DNA of 27,935 bases from an uncultured Lachnospiraceae bacterium (GTDB lineage Bacteria; Bacillota; Clostridia; Lachnospirales; Lachnospiraceae): the NCBI GenBank assembly GCA_910578335.1, contig CAJTPU010000022.1, positions 1 to 27,935 on the forward strand. The letters run 5' to 3'. Position numbers and translations under genes: made by a program. Of this stretch, positions 15,554-22,417 are shown one piece after another. The notes below the pieces were generated by a model. The model was not told where the DNA came from. It did not search any database and saw only the letters and a list, made by a program, of their open reading frames with translations. The number at the start of each line of letters is the position of its first letter. Position 1 is the stretch's first letter.

Positions 15554-15615
15554 AGGAAGAAACGGGTATTTCGCAAAGCTTTGGAAGGATACCGTTGACA
15601 TTGTGTGCAGAGTTT

Positions 15616-15649
15616 AAGGTCTGAGCCATGTATGGCTCAGACCTTTTTT
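15616..15649 (+). terminator. Rho-independent terminator after the chemotaxis receptor gene
   Basis: A perfect 13-bp stem (15616-15628 with 15633-15645, AAGGTCTGAGCCA/TGGCTCAGACCTT) with a 4-nt loop runs into a T-tract through 15648. It lies 62 bp after the receptor stop codon. Confidence 0.93.
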
Positions 15650-15810
15650 GTGTTTTATCGAGAATAATAATGCTGCATGATAAGAGACGTCCACAAAAAA
15701 TGTCTGCCTGACAGGGACGTATCAGCCAAAAGTCCGGCAAATAGGACAGTAAGCGTGTTATGCTGTGTTTATGCAAGGGCAAGAATTTTCCGCCTGTCTC
15801 CACGAAGTGC
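15650..15810. other. Intergenic stretch without a gene; one weak stem-loop
   Basis: No gene is supported here. GATA (15679-15682) plus ACGTCC (15687-15692) can pair with GGACGT (15715-15720) plus TATC (15720-15723), enclosing a small inner TGTC/GACA pair (15701-15704, 15710-15713). The pairing is interrupted and does not match a riboswitch class that can be recognised by eye. It lies upstream of the predicted promoter at 15811, so it is unlikely to be part of that leader. Confidence 0.3.
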
Positions 15811-15839
15811 ATGACAACCACAGAATTTGGGATTATAAT
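15811..15839 (+). promoter_or_regulatory. Predicted promoter of the DUF1653 gene
   Basis: ATGACA (15811-15816, five of six matches to TTGACA), 17 bp and a perfect TATAAT (15834-15839). The ATG of the gene lies 37 bp after the -10 box, which supports the start at 15876 over an in-frame ATG at 15765. Confidence 0.7.
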
Positions 15840-15875
15840 GGAGGGAGCCGCAGAAGCGGACGAAAGGAGAAGGTT

Positions 15876-16415
15876 ATGTCCCGGATTCCAAAACCCCATG
15901 AAATTTACAGACACTTCAAAGGGAACCAATATCAGGTTCTGGCAGTCGCAGAACATACGGAGACAGGAGAAGAGCTGGTTATATATCAGGCAATGTACGG
16001 CGAGTTTAAAATATACGCCCGTCCTTTAAAGAGCTTTACGGAGGAACTGGACAAAGAAAAGTACCCGTCGGCAGGGCAGAAGCACCGCTTTGAACTGTTA
16101 AAAGAAGTGCAGGAAACAGAAGCTGCGCAGGCAAAGGAAGCAGAACCGGAAGAGAGCACGCCGGCAAAGGAAACAGAACCAACGGAAGAACTAAATATTG
16201 ACCCCATGGTACTGGCATTTTTGGATGCAAATACCTACGAGGAGCGCCTGCAGATACTTGCAAGCCTGCACAATCGGATTACGGACGATATGATTACCAC
16301 GATGGCTGTGGCATGCGATATCGAGGTGCCGGACGGAGAGCTGGAAGAGCGCTTTTATGAACTGAGAAGCTGCCTTATCACGCTGGAGCGGTTTGAGTGC
16401 AACAGGCTGCGCTGA
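15876..16415 (+). CDS. DUF1653-domain protein with acidic C-terminal extension
   Basis: A 179-residue soluble protein. Residues about 4-66 match the DUF1653 pattern (HEIYRHFKGNQYQVLAVAEHTETGEELVIYQAMYGEFKIYARPLKSF), a small SH3-like beta domain of unknown biochemical role that in many bacteria makes up the whole protein. Here it is followed by a Glu/Ala/Pro/Thr-rich linker (about 78-108, with near-repeats of AKEAEPEEST and AKETEPTEEL) and a helical domain (about 109-179) that is not recognised. The start at 15876 has AAAGGAGAAGG just upstream. It stands before the nucleotidase and SfsA-MutY genes in the same direction; no terminator was seen between them. Confidence 0.8.
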   Translation: MSRIPKPHEIYRHFKGNQYQVLAVAEHTETGEELVIYQAMYGEFKIYARPLKSFTEELDKEKYPSAGQKHRFELLKEVQETEAAQAKEAEPEESTPAKETEPTEELNIDPMVLAFLDANTYEERLQILASLHNRITDDMITTMAVACDIEVPDGELEERFYELRSCLITLERFECNRLR

Positions 16416-16489
16416 CGGCGGAAAGCGCCTTGTGCGGGCGGCGCAGCGACGCAGAGGTATCCATGGGAATGTAAGTAAAGGAGGTTTCT

Positions 16490-17458
16490 ATGGAATACAG
16501 TCTGGCAAACAGTATGGTAATCGGCGTCTCGGCGCGGGCACTGTTTGATATGCGGAAGGAAAACAGCATATTTGAGCAGCAGGGGCTTGAGGCGTACACG
16601 GCGTACCAGAAGGAGCATGAGGATGAAATCTTAAAGCCGGGACCGGCATTTGCGCTGATAAAGGCACTTTTACAGTTGAACGGCATGGCAAAAAGAGAGA
16701 ACAGGGTGGAAATTATCCTGATGTCGCGCAACAACCCTGACGTTTCCCTGCGGATTTTTAATTCCATCGAAAACTATGCGCTTAAAATCACGCGTTCCGT
16801 ATTTTTAAGCGGAGCACCGCTAACGCCTTACTTAAAAGCGTTCCAGACGGATTTATTTCTTTCGGCGTGTGAGGAGGATGTGCAGGCGGCGGTAGACGCC
16901 GGTATTGCTGCCGGTATTATATGTGAAGAAAAATTTTCGGATAAGACAATCCGCTTTTGGGGAGAAGAAGTGCCGCAGCAGATTAAAATTGCATTTGACG
17001 GCGATGCCGTACTGTTTTCGGATGAAGCAGAGCAGGTCTATAGGGAGCAGGGGCTGGAGGCGTTTGAGAACAGTGAGAGGGAAAAAGCGGCGCAGCCGCT
17101 TCATGCGGGCCCCTTTGCCAGATTTTTGAAGCTGCTCTCGGATATGCAGAAAGAATTTGACATGGTAAAAACGCCTATCAGGACGGCGCTGGTTACGGCG
17201 AGGAGTGCGCCTGCACATGAGAGAGTAATTCGGACACTCCGCGCATGGAATGTCAGAATTGATGAGGCATTCTTTTTGGGAGGTGTGACAAAGCGTGAAG
17301 TATTGTCTGCCTTTGGCGCCCAGATTTTTTTTGACGACCAGCAGATACATACAAGCGAGGCTTCGGAGGTAGTGCCGGCAGCGCGGGTTCCCATAAGGAG
17401 CAGCATGGAGAGCGCTGCCGTATACAGGCTGGAAAGAAGGATAAATGAAGTATCATAA
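16490..17458 (+). CDS. Cytosolic 5'-nucleotidase (cN-I-like family)
   Basis: Removes the 5' phosphate from nucleoside monophosphates. The 322-residue protein shows the cN-I-type pattern: IGVSARALFDM near the N-terminus, EIILMSRNNPDVSLRIFNSIENY, FLSGAPLTPYLKAFQTDLFLSA, then AFDGDAVLFSDEAEQVY, TALVTARSAPAHERVIRTLRAWNV and EAFFLGGVTKREVLSAFGAQIFFDDQ. The DGDAVLFSDE segment holds HAD-type acidic residues. AAGGAGG lies 5-6 nt before the ATG. Its last 14 bp overlap the start of the SfsA-MutY gene, so the two should be co-translated. Bacterial members have little-studied substrates; nucleotide pool balance is a fair inference. Confidence 0.85.
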   Translation: MEYSLANSMVIGVSARALFDMRKENSIFEQQGLEAYTAYQKEHEDEILKPGPAFALIKALLQLNGMAKRENRVEIILMSRNNPDVSLRIFNSIENYALKITRSVFLSGAPLTPYLKAFQTDLFLSACEEDVQAAVDAGIAAGIICEEKFSDKTIRFWGEEVPQQIKIAFDGDAVLFSDEAEQVYREQGLEAFENSEREKAAQPLHAGPFARFLKLLSDMQKEFDMVKTPIRTALVTARSAPAHERVIRTLRAWNVRIDEAFFLGGVTKREVLSAFGAQIFFDDQQIHTSEASEVVPAARVPIRSSMESAAVYRLERRINEVS

Positions 17459-19265
17459 GGTAGAAAAAGGTATATTTTTGGAGCGGGAGAACCGGTTTAT
17501 TGCATATGTGGAGCTTGCCGGCAGACGTGAAACCGTTCATGTGAAAAATACGGGAAGGTGCAGGGAGCTGCTTTTGCAAAATGCTGCGGTCTATCTGGAA
17601 AAGAGCGGCAGACCGGGCAGAAAAACCGCATATGATTTGGTCGCCGTAGAAAAAGGCGGCAGGCTGATTAATATGGATTCACAGGCGCCCAACAAGGCTG
17701 TGGAGGAGTGGCTTTTAAAAAAGCAGCTTTTTCCCGATTTGTCTTTGTTACGTCCGGAGACAAAATATAAAAATTCCCGCTTTGATTTCTATGCGGAAGC
17801 GGGGGACAAAAAGATATTTATAGAGGTAAAGGGCGTCACGTTAGAACAGGACAATGTGGTGCTTTTTCCCGATGCACCCAGTGAGCGCGCCATAAAGCAT
17901 GTAGAAGAGCTTATGATGGCACGACAGGAAGGCTGCGAGGCATATGTCATTTTTGTGGTGCAGATGCAGGGCGTGGATTATTTTACCCCGAACAGGAGCA
18001 CGCAGCCGCAGTTTGCAGAAGCGCTGCTGCGGGCACAGGAGGCAGGGGTGCATATTCTCGCCTACGACTGTCTGGTGACGGCGGACGGCATGGAGATACG
18101 CGAGCCGGTAGAAGTAAGGTTTAAGGAAAATTTGGGTGAAAATTCGTCTGAAACTAAGACAAAATTAAGAAAGGGATGTCTGGAAGATATTCCCAAACCA
18201 CTTCTTGCGTGGTATGATAATAACAAGCGGGTTTTGCCGTGGAGGGAAAATCCGACGCCTTACAGGGTGTGGGTTTCCGAGATTATGCTGCAGCAGACCA
18301 GAGTGGAGGCGGTCAAACCTTACTTTGACAGGTTTATGACAGCCCTGCCGGATATTGCGAGTCTTGCGGCGGCGTCTGAGGATGCGCTGCTCAAGCTGTG
18401 GGAAGGGCTGGGTTACTACAACAGGGTCAGGAACATGCAGAAGGCGGCAATCCAAATCATGAGTGCATACGGGGGCGTTATGCCTTCGGAGTATGATGCG
18501 CTTTTAAAGCTTTCCGGCATTGGAAGCTATACGGCAGGCGCTATTGCTTCCATTGCATATGGCAGGAGGGTTCCTGCGGTTGACGGCAATGTACTCAGGG
18601 TGCTGGCGCGGATTTTACGGCTGGAGGAGGATATTCTGCTTCCGGCGGTCAAAAAAAAGACAGAGGAAGCGCTTCTTGGCATTATGCCAAAGAGAGCGGG
18701 AGATTTTAATCAGGCGATGATGGAAATCGGCGCAACCGTCTGTATTCCAAACGGGGCTCCGCATTGTGAAAGATGTCCCGTTGCAGAGCTTTGTCTGGCA
18801 AGGGAGCGGGGCGAACAGGCGGCATATCCCAAAAAGGGAGCGAAAAAACCGCGCAGCATAGAAAACAAAACGGTTCTGGTGATACAGGACGAAAACAGGA
18901 CGGCGCTCCGTAAGAGAGCTCCCAAGGGGCTTTTGGCAGGCATGTATGAATTTCCTTCCATGGACGGGCACAGAAGTGCCGATGAAGTAAAGGAATGGCT
19001 GCTGGAGAAAGGGATAAAGGCAATCCGTATCACGAAGCTTCGTGATTCCAGCCATATTTTTACGCATAAGGAATGGCATATGTGGGGATATATGATAAGA
19101 ACAGACGAGTTTGCATCGGATACGGATGCTTTGACAAAGGAAGGCTGGATTTTTGCCAAAGCCGCTGACACAGAAGAAAAATATCCTGTTCCGTCTGCTT
19201 TTGCAGCTTATACAGGTTATTTAAATATAAGATTGGGAAATGAAAAGTACCGGAGGCAAGAGTAA
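17445..19265 (+). CDS. Fusion of SfsA nuclease-like domain with A/G-specific adenine glycosylase MutY
   Basis: One 606-residue frame joins two proteins that are usually separate. Residues 1-226 are SfsA: VKNTGRCRELL, NMDSQAPNKAVEEWL, SRFDFYAEAGDKKIFIEVKGVTLE (the D..ExK nuclease-like motif) and FPDAPSERAIKHVEEL. After an 18-residue polar linker, residues 246-606 are MutY, which removes adenine mispaired with 8-oxoguanine. Visible features are Glu279 in SEIMLQQTRV, HhH LSGIGSYTAGAIASIAYG, catalytic Asp380 in VPAVDGNVLRVLARI, and an iron-sulphur set Cys433, Cys441, Cys444, Cys450. A C-terminal NUDIX-like 8-oxoG recognition domain includes KGLLAGMYEFPSM and SSHIFTHKEWHMWGY. Both halves appear complete. 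An in-frame TTG near the junction could allow separate MutY synthesis. It overlaps the nucleotidase gene by 14 bp. Confidence 0.9.
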   Translation: MKYHKVEKGIFLERENRFIAYVELAGRRETVHVKNTGRCRELLLQNAAVYLEKSGRPGRKTAYDLVAVEKGGRLINMDSQAPNKAVEEWLLKKQLFPDLSLLRPETKYKNSRFDFYAEAGDKKIFIEVKGVTLEQDNVVLFPDAPSERAIKHVEELMMARQEGCEAYVIFVVQMQGVDYFTPNRSTQPQFAEALLRAQEAGVHILAYDCLVTADGMEIREPVEVRFKENLGENSSETKTKLRKGCLEDIPKPLLAWYDNNKRVLPWRENPTPYRVWVSEIMLQQTRVEAVKPYFDRFMTALPDIASLAAASEDALLKLWEGLGYYNRVRNMQKAAIQIMSAYGGVMPSEYDALLKLSGIGSYTAGAIASIAYGRRVPAVDGNVLRVLARILRLEEDILLPAVKKKTEEALLGIMPKRAGDFNQAMMEIGATVCIPNGAPHCERCPVAELCLARERGEQAAYPKKGAKKPRSIENKTVLVIQDENRTALRKRAPKGLLAGMYEFPSMDGHRSADEVKEWLLEKGIKAIRITKLRDSSHIFTHKEWHMWGYMIRTDEFASDTDALTKEGWIFAKAADTEEKYPVPSAFAAYTGYLNIRLGNEKYRRQE

Positions 19266-19266
19266 C

Positions 19267-20295
19267 ATGAAACTATTATCCATAGCAATACCGTGCTACA
19301 ACTCAGCAGCCTATATGGGCAAATGTATTGAATCGCTGCTTCCCGGCGGCGAAGACGTTGAGATACTGATAGTGGACGACGGTTCCACAAAGGATAACAC
19401 CGCAGAGATTGCGGATGAATATCAGGCAAAGTATCCCGGTATCATCAAGGTAATCCACAAAGCCAATGGCGGACATGGTTCGGCTGTCAACACAGGCATA
19501 GAAAATGCAACAGGGCTTTTTTTTAAGGTGGTGGACAGCGACGACTGGGTGCAGGAGGAGGCGTACAGGCAGATTCTTGATACCCTGAGAACCATAGCAG
19601 GAGGCGGCAAGCATTTGGACATGCTGGTCAGCAACTTTGTCTATGAAAAGGTGGGAGAAAAGCGCAAGAAGGTTATGCATTACCGCCATATCCTTCCCAA
19701 GGACAAAATGTTTACATGGTCGGACTGCAAACATTTCAGCAAAGGGCACTATATTCTGATGCATTCAGTGATTTTCAGGACGCAGCTTTTGCGGGACTGC
19801 GGGCTGAAGCTGCCGGAGCATACGTTTTATGTAGACAATCTCTACGTGTTCGAGCCTCTTCCCCATGTAGAAAATATGTACTATCTGGATGTCAACTTTT
19901 ACCGGTATTATATCGGGCGTGAAGACCAGTCAGTCAATGAAGGGGTTATGATATCAAGGCTGGACCAGCAGCTTCGCGTCAACAAACTGATGATAGACTA
20001 TCTTGTGGAGCACAAGTCTGCTATTGTAGGCTGCAAGCGCTGTTATCAGTATATGAGAAACTATCTGGAGATTATCATGACGGTGTCTTCTATCTTTTGT
20101 ATCAAATCAGGAAGCGAAGAGCATCTGGAGGCGAAGAAGGAACTTTGGAGTTATCTGCGCAAAAAAGACAAGCGGCTGTACTTTTATCTTCGAAACGGTA
20201 TTATGGGAGGCGCGATGAACTTGCCCGGCAGAGGCGGAAGAAAGCTTTCCATAGAAGGTTACGACATCTGCAAAAAAATATTTAACTTTAATTAA
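19267..20295 (+). CDS. Family 2 glycosyltransferase
   Basis: Transfers a sugar from an activated donor to a glycan or lipid acceptor. The 342-residue protein has a GT-A fold N-terminus: LLSIAIPCYNSAAYMGKCIES, the nucleotide-binding VDDGSTKDNT, ANGGHGSAVNTGIENATG and the metal-binding VVDSDDW (DxD). The C-terminal 130 residues are helical and basic and have no membrane helix. GGAGG at 19252-19256 stands 10 nt before the ATG at 19267; an in-frame ATG at 19240 lies inside the preceding gene and is less likely. The gene starts 1 bp after the SfsA-MutY stop, so it is probably the last gene of that transcript. Acceptor and donor are unknown; a surface polysaccharide role is typical. Confidence 0.9.
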   Translation: MKLLSIAIPCYNSAAYMGKCIESLLPGGEDVEILIVDDGSTKDNTAEIADEYQAKYPGIIKVIHKANGGHGSAVNTGIENATGLFFKVVDSDDWVQEEAYRQILDTLRTIAGGGKHLDMLVSNFVYEKVGEKRKKVMHYRHILPKDKMFTWSDCKHFSKGHYILMHSVIFRTQLLRDCGLKLPEHTFYVDNLYVFEPLPHVENMYYLDVNFYRYYIGREDQSVNEGVMISRLDQQLRVNKLMIDYLVEHKSAIVGCKRCYQYMRNYLEIIMTVSSIFCIKSGSEEHLEAKKELWSYLRKKDKRLYFYLRNGIMGGAMNLPGRGGRKLSIEGYDICKKIFNFN

Positions 20296-20301
20296 AAAAG
20301 A

Positions 20302-20333
20302 CGCGGCAGTGTAAAAACCTGCCGCGCTTTTTT
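20302..20333 (+). terminator. Rho-independent terminator after the glycosyltransferase gene
   Basis: The stem CGCGGCAG (20302-20309) pairs with CTGCCGCG (20319-20326) across a 9-nt loop and is followed by a T-tract (20328-20333). It begins 7 bp after the stop codon. Confidence 0.9.
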
Positions 20334-20395
20334 GATGACAATAGGAGATTTACAAAGTGTGGCTTATTGTCTCTTAAAAAACCAATAAAAAGGGC

Positions 20396-20434
20396 GAACG
20401 CCACGGACATAGGGGGTATCCGTGGCGTTCTTTT
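20396..20434. terminator. Second stem-loop between convergent genes, probable bidirectional terminator
   Basis: A perfect 12-bp stem GAACGCCACGGA (20396-20407) pairs with 20419-20430 around an 11-nt loop. TTTT follows on the plus strand (20431-20434). On the minus strand an A-tract (20387-20391) supplies a U-run after a four-base gap, so it can also end the minus-strand PAP2 gene at 20476. Confidence 0.8.
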
Positions 20435-20475
20435 AATAGGAATTCAGCAATGAATATTGCTTCCAGACTGACCTC

Positions 20476-21156
20476 TCAGCCAATCTGTGGTCTGGATTTT
20501 CCAGCGAAACGCTGGCCAATTGCCATAACCAAGTCGTATCTATATACGACTGTATATACTATAGCACATAAAACGAAAGCTGTCAATACATCAAATAAAG
20601 AATGTTGCTTAATTAACATTGTAGAAAGAATAATGGAAACTGCCAGTATAAGAGAGGCGGTTTTGATACCCTTTCTGTTTTCAAAGTGCTTGCTTTTTGC
20701 AATGGCGATATGAGCACCCAGGGAATTATAGACATGGATGCTGGGCCAGAGGTTCGTAGGCGTATCTGTTTTCCACAGAAAAGCAACCATGCGGGTAAAA
20801 ATATTGTCGCGGGGCATTTCATCCAGCCGCAGGTGATGTCCGTTTGGCCAAAGCGTCGATACAATCAGGAATATGGTCATGCCCGTAAACAAAAAGGCGC
20901 ATACCCTGTAGTATTCCGTTTTGTCTTTAAAAAAGAAAAAGGCAACCACGACGGCAACATAGGCAAACCATAAAAAGTATGGAATAACAAAAAGTTCGCA
21001 GAACGGAATAAAATCATCAAGTGTCATGTGGATGACGGTATATTGCTTTGTCACCGTCTTTTCCAGATGGCAGAACCATGTCATGTAGATGATTCCATAG
21101 ATAATCAGTGGAATTGCGTGACGGTAACTGGTATAAAACTTTTTTAATTTTTTCAC
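20476..21156 (-). CDS. PAP2-superfamily membrane phosphatase
   Basis: Probable lipid phosphatase or phosphotransferase of the PAP2 fold. About 226 residues with about five to six membrane helices. The second PAP2 signature is visible as PSIH (residues 138-141) and the third as KQHSLFD with His185 and Asp189; the first KxxxxxxRP signature is not clear, as in the Aur1/inositol-phosphotransferase-like branch. The GTG start at 21156 is chosen because GGGAG stands 8 nt upstream; ATGs at 21171 and 21174 are alternatives, and a TTG at 21216 lies at the predicted transcription start. It sits downstream of a lipid kinase gene on the same strand, so the pair may handle phosphatidate or undecaprenyl/lipid phosphates. 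Confidence 0.8.
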   Translation of the reverse strand: MKKLKKFYTSYRHAIPLIIYGIIYMTWFCHLEKTVTKQYTVIHMTLDDFIPFCELFVIPYFLWFAYVAVVVAFFFFKDKTEYYRVCAFLFTGMTIFLIVSTLWPNGHHLRLDEMPRDNIFTRMVAFLWKTDTPTNLWPSIHVYNSLGAHIAIAKSKHFENRKGIKTASLILAVSIILSTMLIKQHSLFDVLTAFVLCAIVYTVVYRYDLVMAIGQRFAGKSRPQIG

Positions 21157-21220
21157 AATAAAAACTCCCATCATAAGCGGCAAATTCTGCCTGAGACAAA
21201 ACTTTTTTTCGTACAAGTCA

Positions 21221-21248
21221 AGTATAGCGGAGTTTTTTTATTTTGCAA
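21221..21248 (-). promoter_or_regulatory. Possible promoter of the PAP2 gene
   Basis: On the minus strand TTGCAA (21248-21243) is followed after 16 bp by TATACT (21226-21221). It lies in the gap after the lipid kinase stop codon, so the PAP2 gene may be transcribed separately. Confidence 0.4.
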
Positions 21249-21294
21249 TCCCTTTTTTTTAACATTCAGAGATTATTAAGAAAGTCTTTAGAAA

Positions 21295-22230
21295 TCAAAC
21301 GAGAAAACGTATATCGCCCCGGCTGCAGGCGATTTCAACGGATTTGGTTTTCTCGTGCGCCTCTCCGTCCGTATGAAGCCACAGGGGTGCATCCGCTTCA
21401 AGCCGGACGCGGCGGGCACGGTAGGGCGTAACATGCGGGAAGAGAAAATGTTTTCCGAAAAAGGCGGTTGGCAGTGCAAACAGGATGACAAGCTTCGGAA
21501 GAGAGCCTACCACGCACAAATCGAAGATACCGTCCGTGTCGTCGGCGTCGGGGCAGAACTGAAAGCCGCCGCCCTCATAGCGGTGGTTCATAATGGCAGC
21601 AAACAAAATTTTTTTGATATATACGGGCTCGTTGTCATCCAGATAGAGCCGGCAGGATATGGGTTTGGCGGCAAAAAGCTGTTTTATGGCGATGCCTAAA
21701 TAAGTCAGCTTGCCAAGCCCCATTTTGTTTAAAACCTCCTTGATTTGGGAGCGCATCGCCTCCGCGCATACGGCGGCGTCAAAGCCGAGTCCGCAGCTAA
21801 CGGCAAAGGAGCGCTCTTTTCCGGCAAATTTGACGATGCCTCTGTCCATGATGCGGAGGCGGGAATTCTTTTTGGCGGATAAAATATGGAGAAGCGCTGC
21901 AAGAGGCTCGCGGGGAATGCCCAAATCTCTGGCAAGGTCATTGCTGGAGCCGGTGGGAATATAACCGATGGTGACATGTTCAAAGGAAGAAATTCCCTGC
22001 AGCGTTTCATTTACCGTACCGTCGCCGCCAAGGACAATCAGATAAAGCATTTCTCCGTCTTCTGCATGTGAAGTGATTTGGCGTGCCAGACGTATCACGT
22101 CTCCCGCTTTCTTGGAAAAATATGCTTTGTAAGGCACCTGTCTTTCGATAAGCGCCGGTTTTATGATTTCTTTCCAGATATGCCTGCCCCGTCCGGAACG
22201 GGAAGCCGGATTGATAATAATATTGTACAT
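21295..22230 (-). CDS. Diacylglycerol kinase / YegS-BmrU-type lipid kinase
   Basis: Phosphorylates diacylglycerol or a related lipid with ATP, recycling it into phosphatidate. The 311-residue protein starts with MYNIIINPASRSGRG, carries the ATP-binding LGGDGTVNE (GGDGT at residues 68-72) and TGSSNDLARDLGIP. Its C-terminal beta-sandwich has GLGFDAAVCAEA, AIMNHRYEGGGFQFCPDADDTDGIFDLC and LWLHTDGEA. These are family hallmarks of DgkB/YegS proteins. The start at 22230 has AAGGGGG 6 nt upstream; an upstream ATG at 22263 has no such site. It is transcribed divergently from glyA and lies before the PAP2 gene. Confidence 0.92.
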   Translation of the reverse strand: MYNIIINPASRSGRGRHIWKEIIKPALIERQVPYKAYFSKKAGDVIRLARQITSHAEDGEMLYLIVLGGDGTVNETLQGISSFEHVTIGYIPTGSSNDLARDLGIPREPLAALLHILSAKKNSRLRIMDRGIVKFAGKERSFAVSCGLGFDAAVCAEAMRSQIKEVLNKMGLGKLTYLGIAIKQLFAAKPISCRLYLDDNEPVYIKKILFAAIMNHRYEGGGFQFCPDADDTDGIFDLCVVGSLPKLVILFALPTAFFGKHFLFPHVTPYRARRVRLEADAPLWLHTDGEAHEKTKSVEIACSRGDIRFLV

Positions 22231-22306
22231 AAAACCCCCTTTTGGATTTATCTTTGGAAGCAAAATCAGTGAAGCGGGACTAAAAAAGAGCAGTCCGCAC
22301 GCTTTT

Positions 22307-22335
22307 ATTGTAACAGGTAAACGCTCAAATGTAAA
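22307..22335 (-). promoter_or_regulatory. Predicted promoter of the lipid kinase gene
   Basis: On the minus strand TTTACA (22335-22330), 17 bp and TACAAT (22312-22307), each five of six consensus bases. It lies back to back with the glyA promoter, whose -35 box begins 10 bp away. Confidence 0.6.
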
Positions 22336-22344
22336 TGAAATGTA

Positions 22345-22374
22345 TTGCGTAAACCTTGACGGCTATGCTATAAT
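22345..22374 (+). promoter_or_regulatory. Predicted glyA promoter with extended -10
   Basis: TTGCGT (22345-22350), 18 bp and a perfect TATAAT (22369-22374) preceded by TGC (22366-22368), which makes an extended -10 element. The leader to the ATG at 22418 is about 37 nt, too short for a riboswitch. Confidence 0.7.
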
Positions 22375-22417
22375 CGTTGTGGTTATCGACTATCAGGTAT
22401 CAAAGAGGAGGAACAGG

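Noticed and set aside
14764..15576. A 270-codon minus-strand frame opposite the chemoreceptor signalling domain
   Set aside because: Serine- and leucine-rich mirror of the coiled-coil coding sequence, without any start signal.
20341..20395. Possible small gene or promoter between the two terminators
   Set aside because: No open frame with a ribosome binding site and no -35/-10 pair was found in this short gap.
22272..22299. Stem-loop GCGGGACT/AGTCCGC between the lipid kinase and glyA
   Set aside because: It has a bulge and lies between two divergent promoters where no terminator is expected; its loop and arms do not match a riboswitch that can be recognised.
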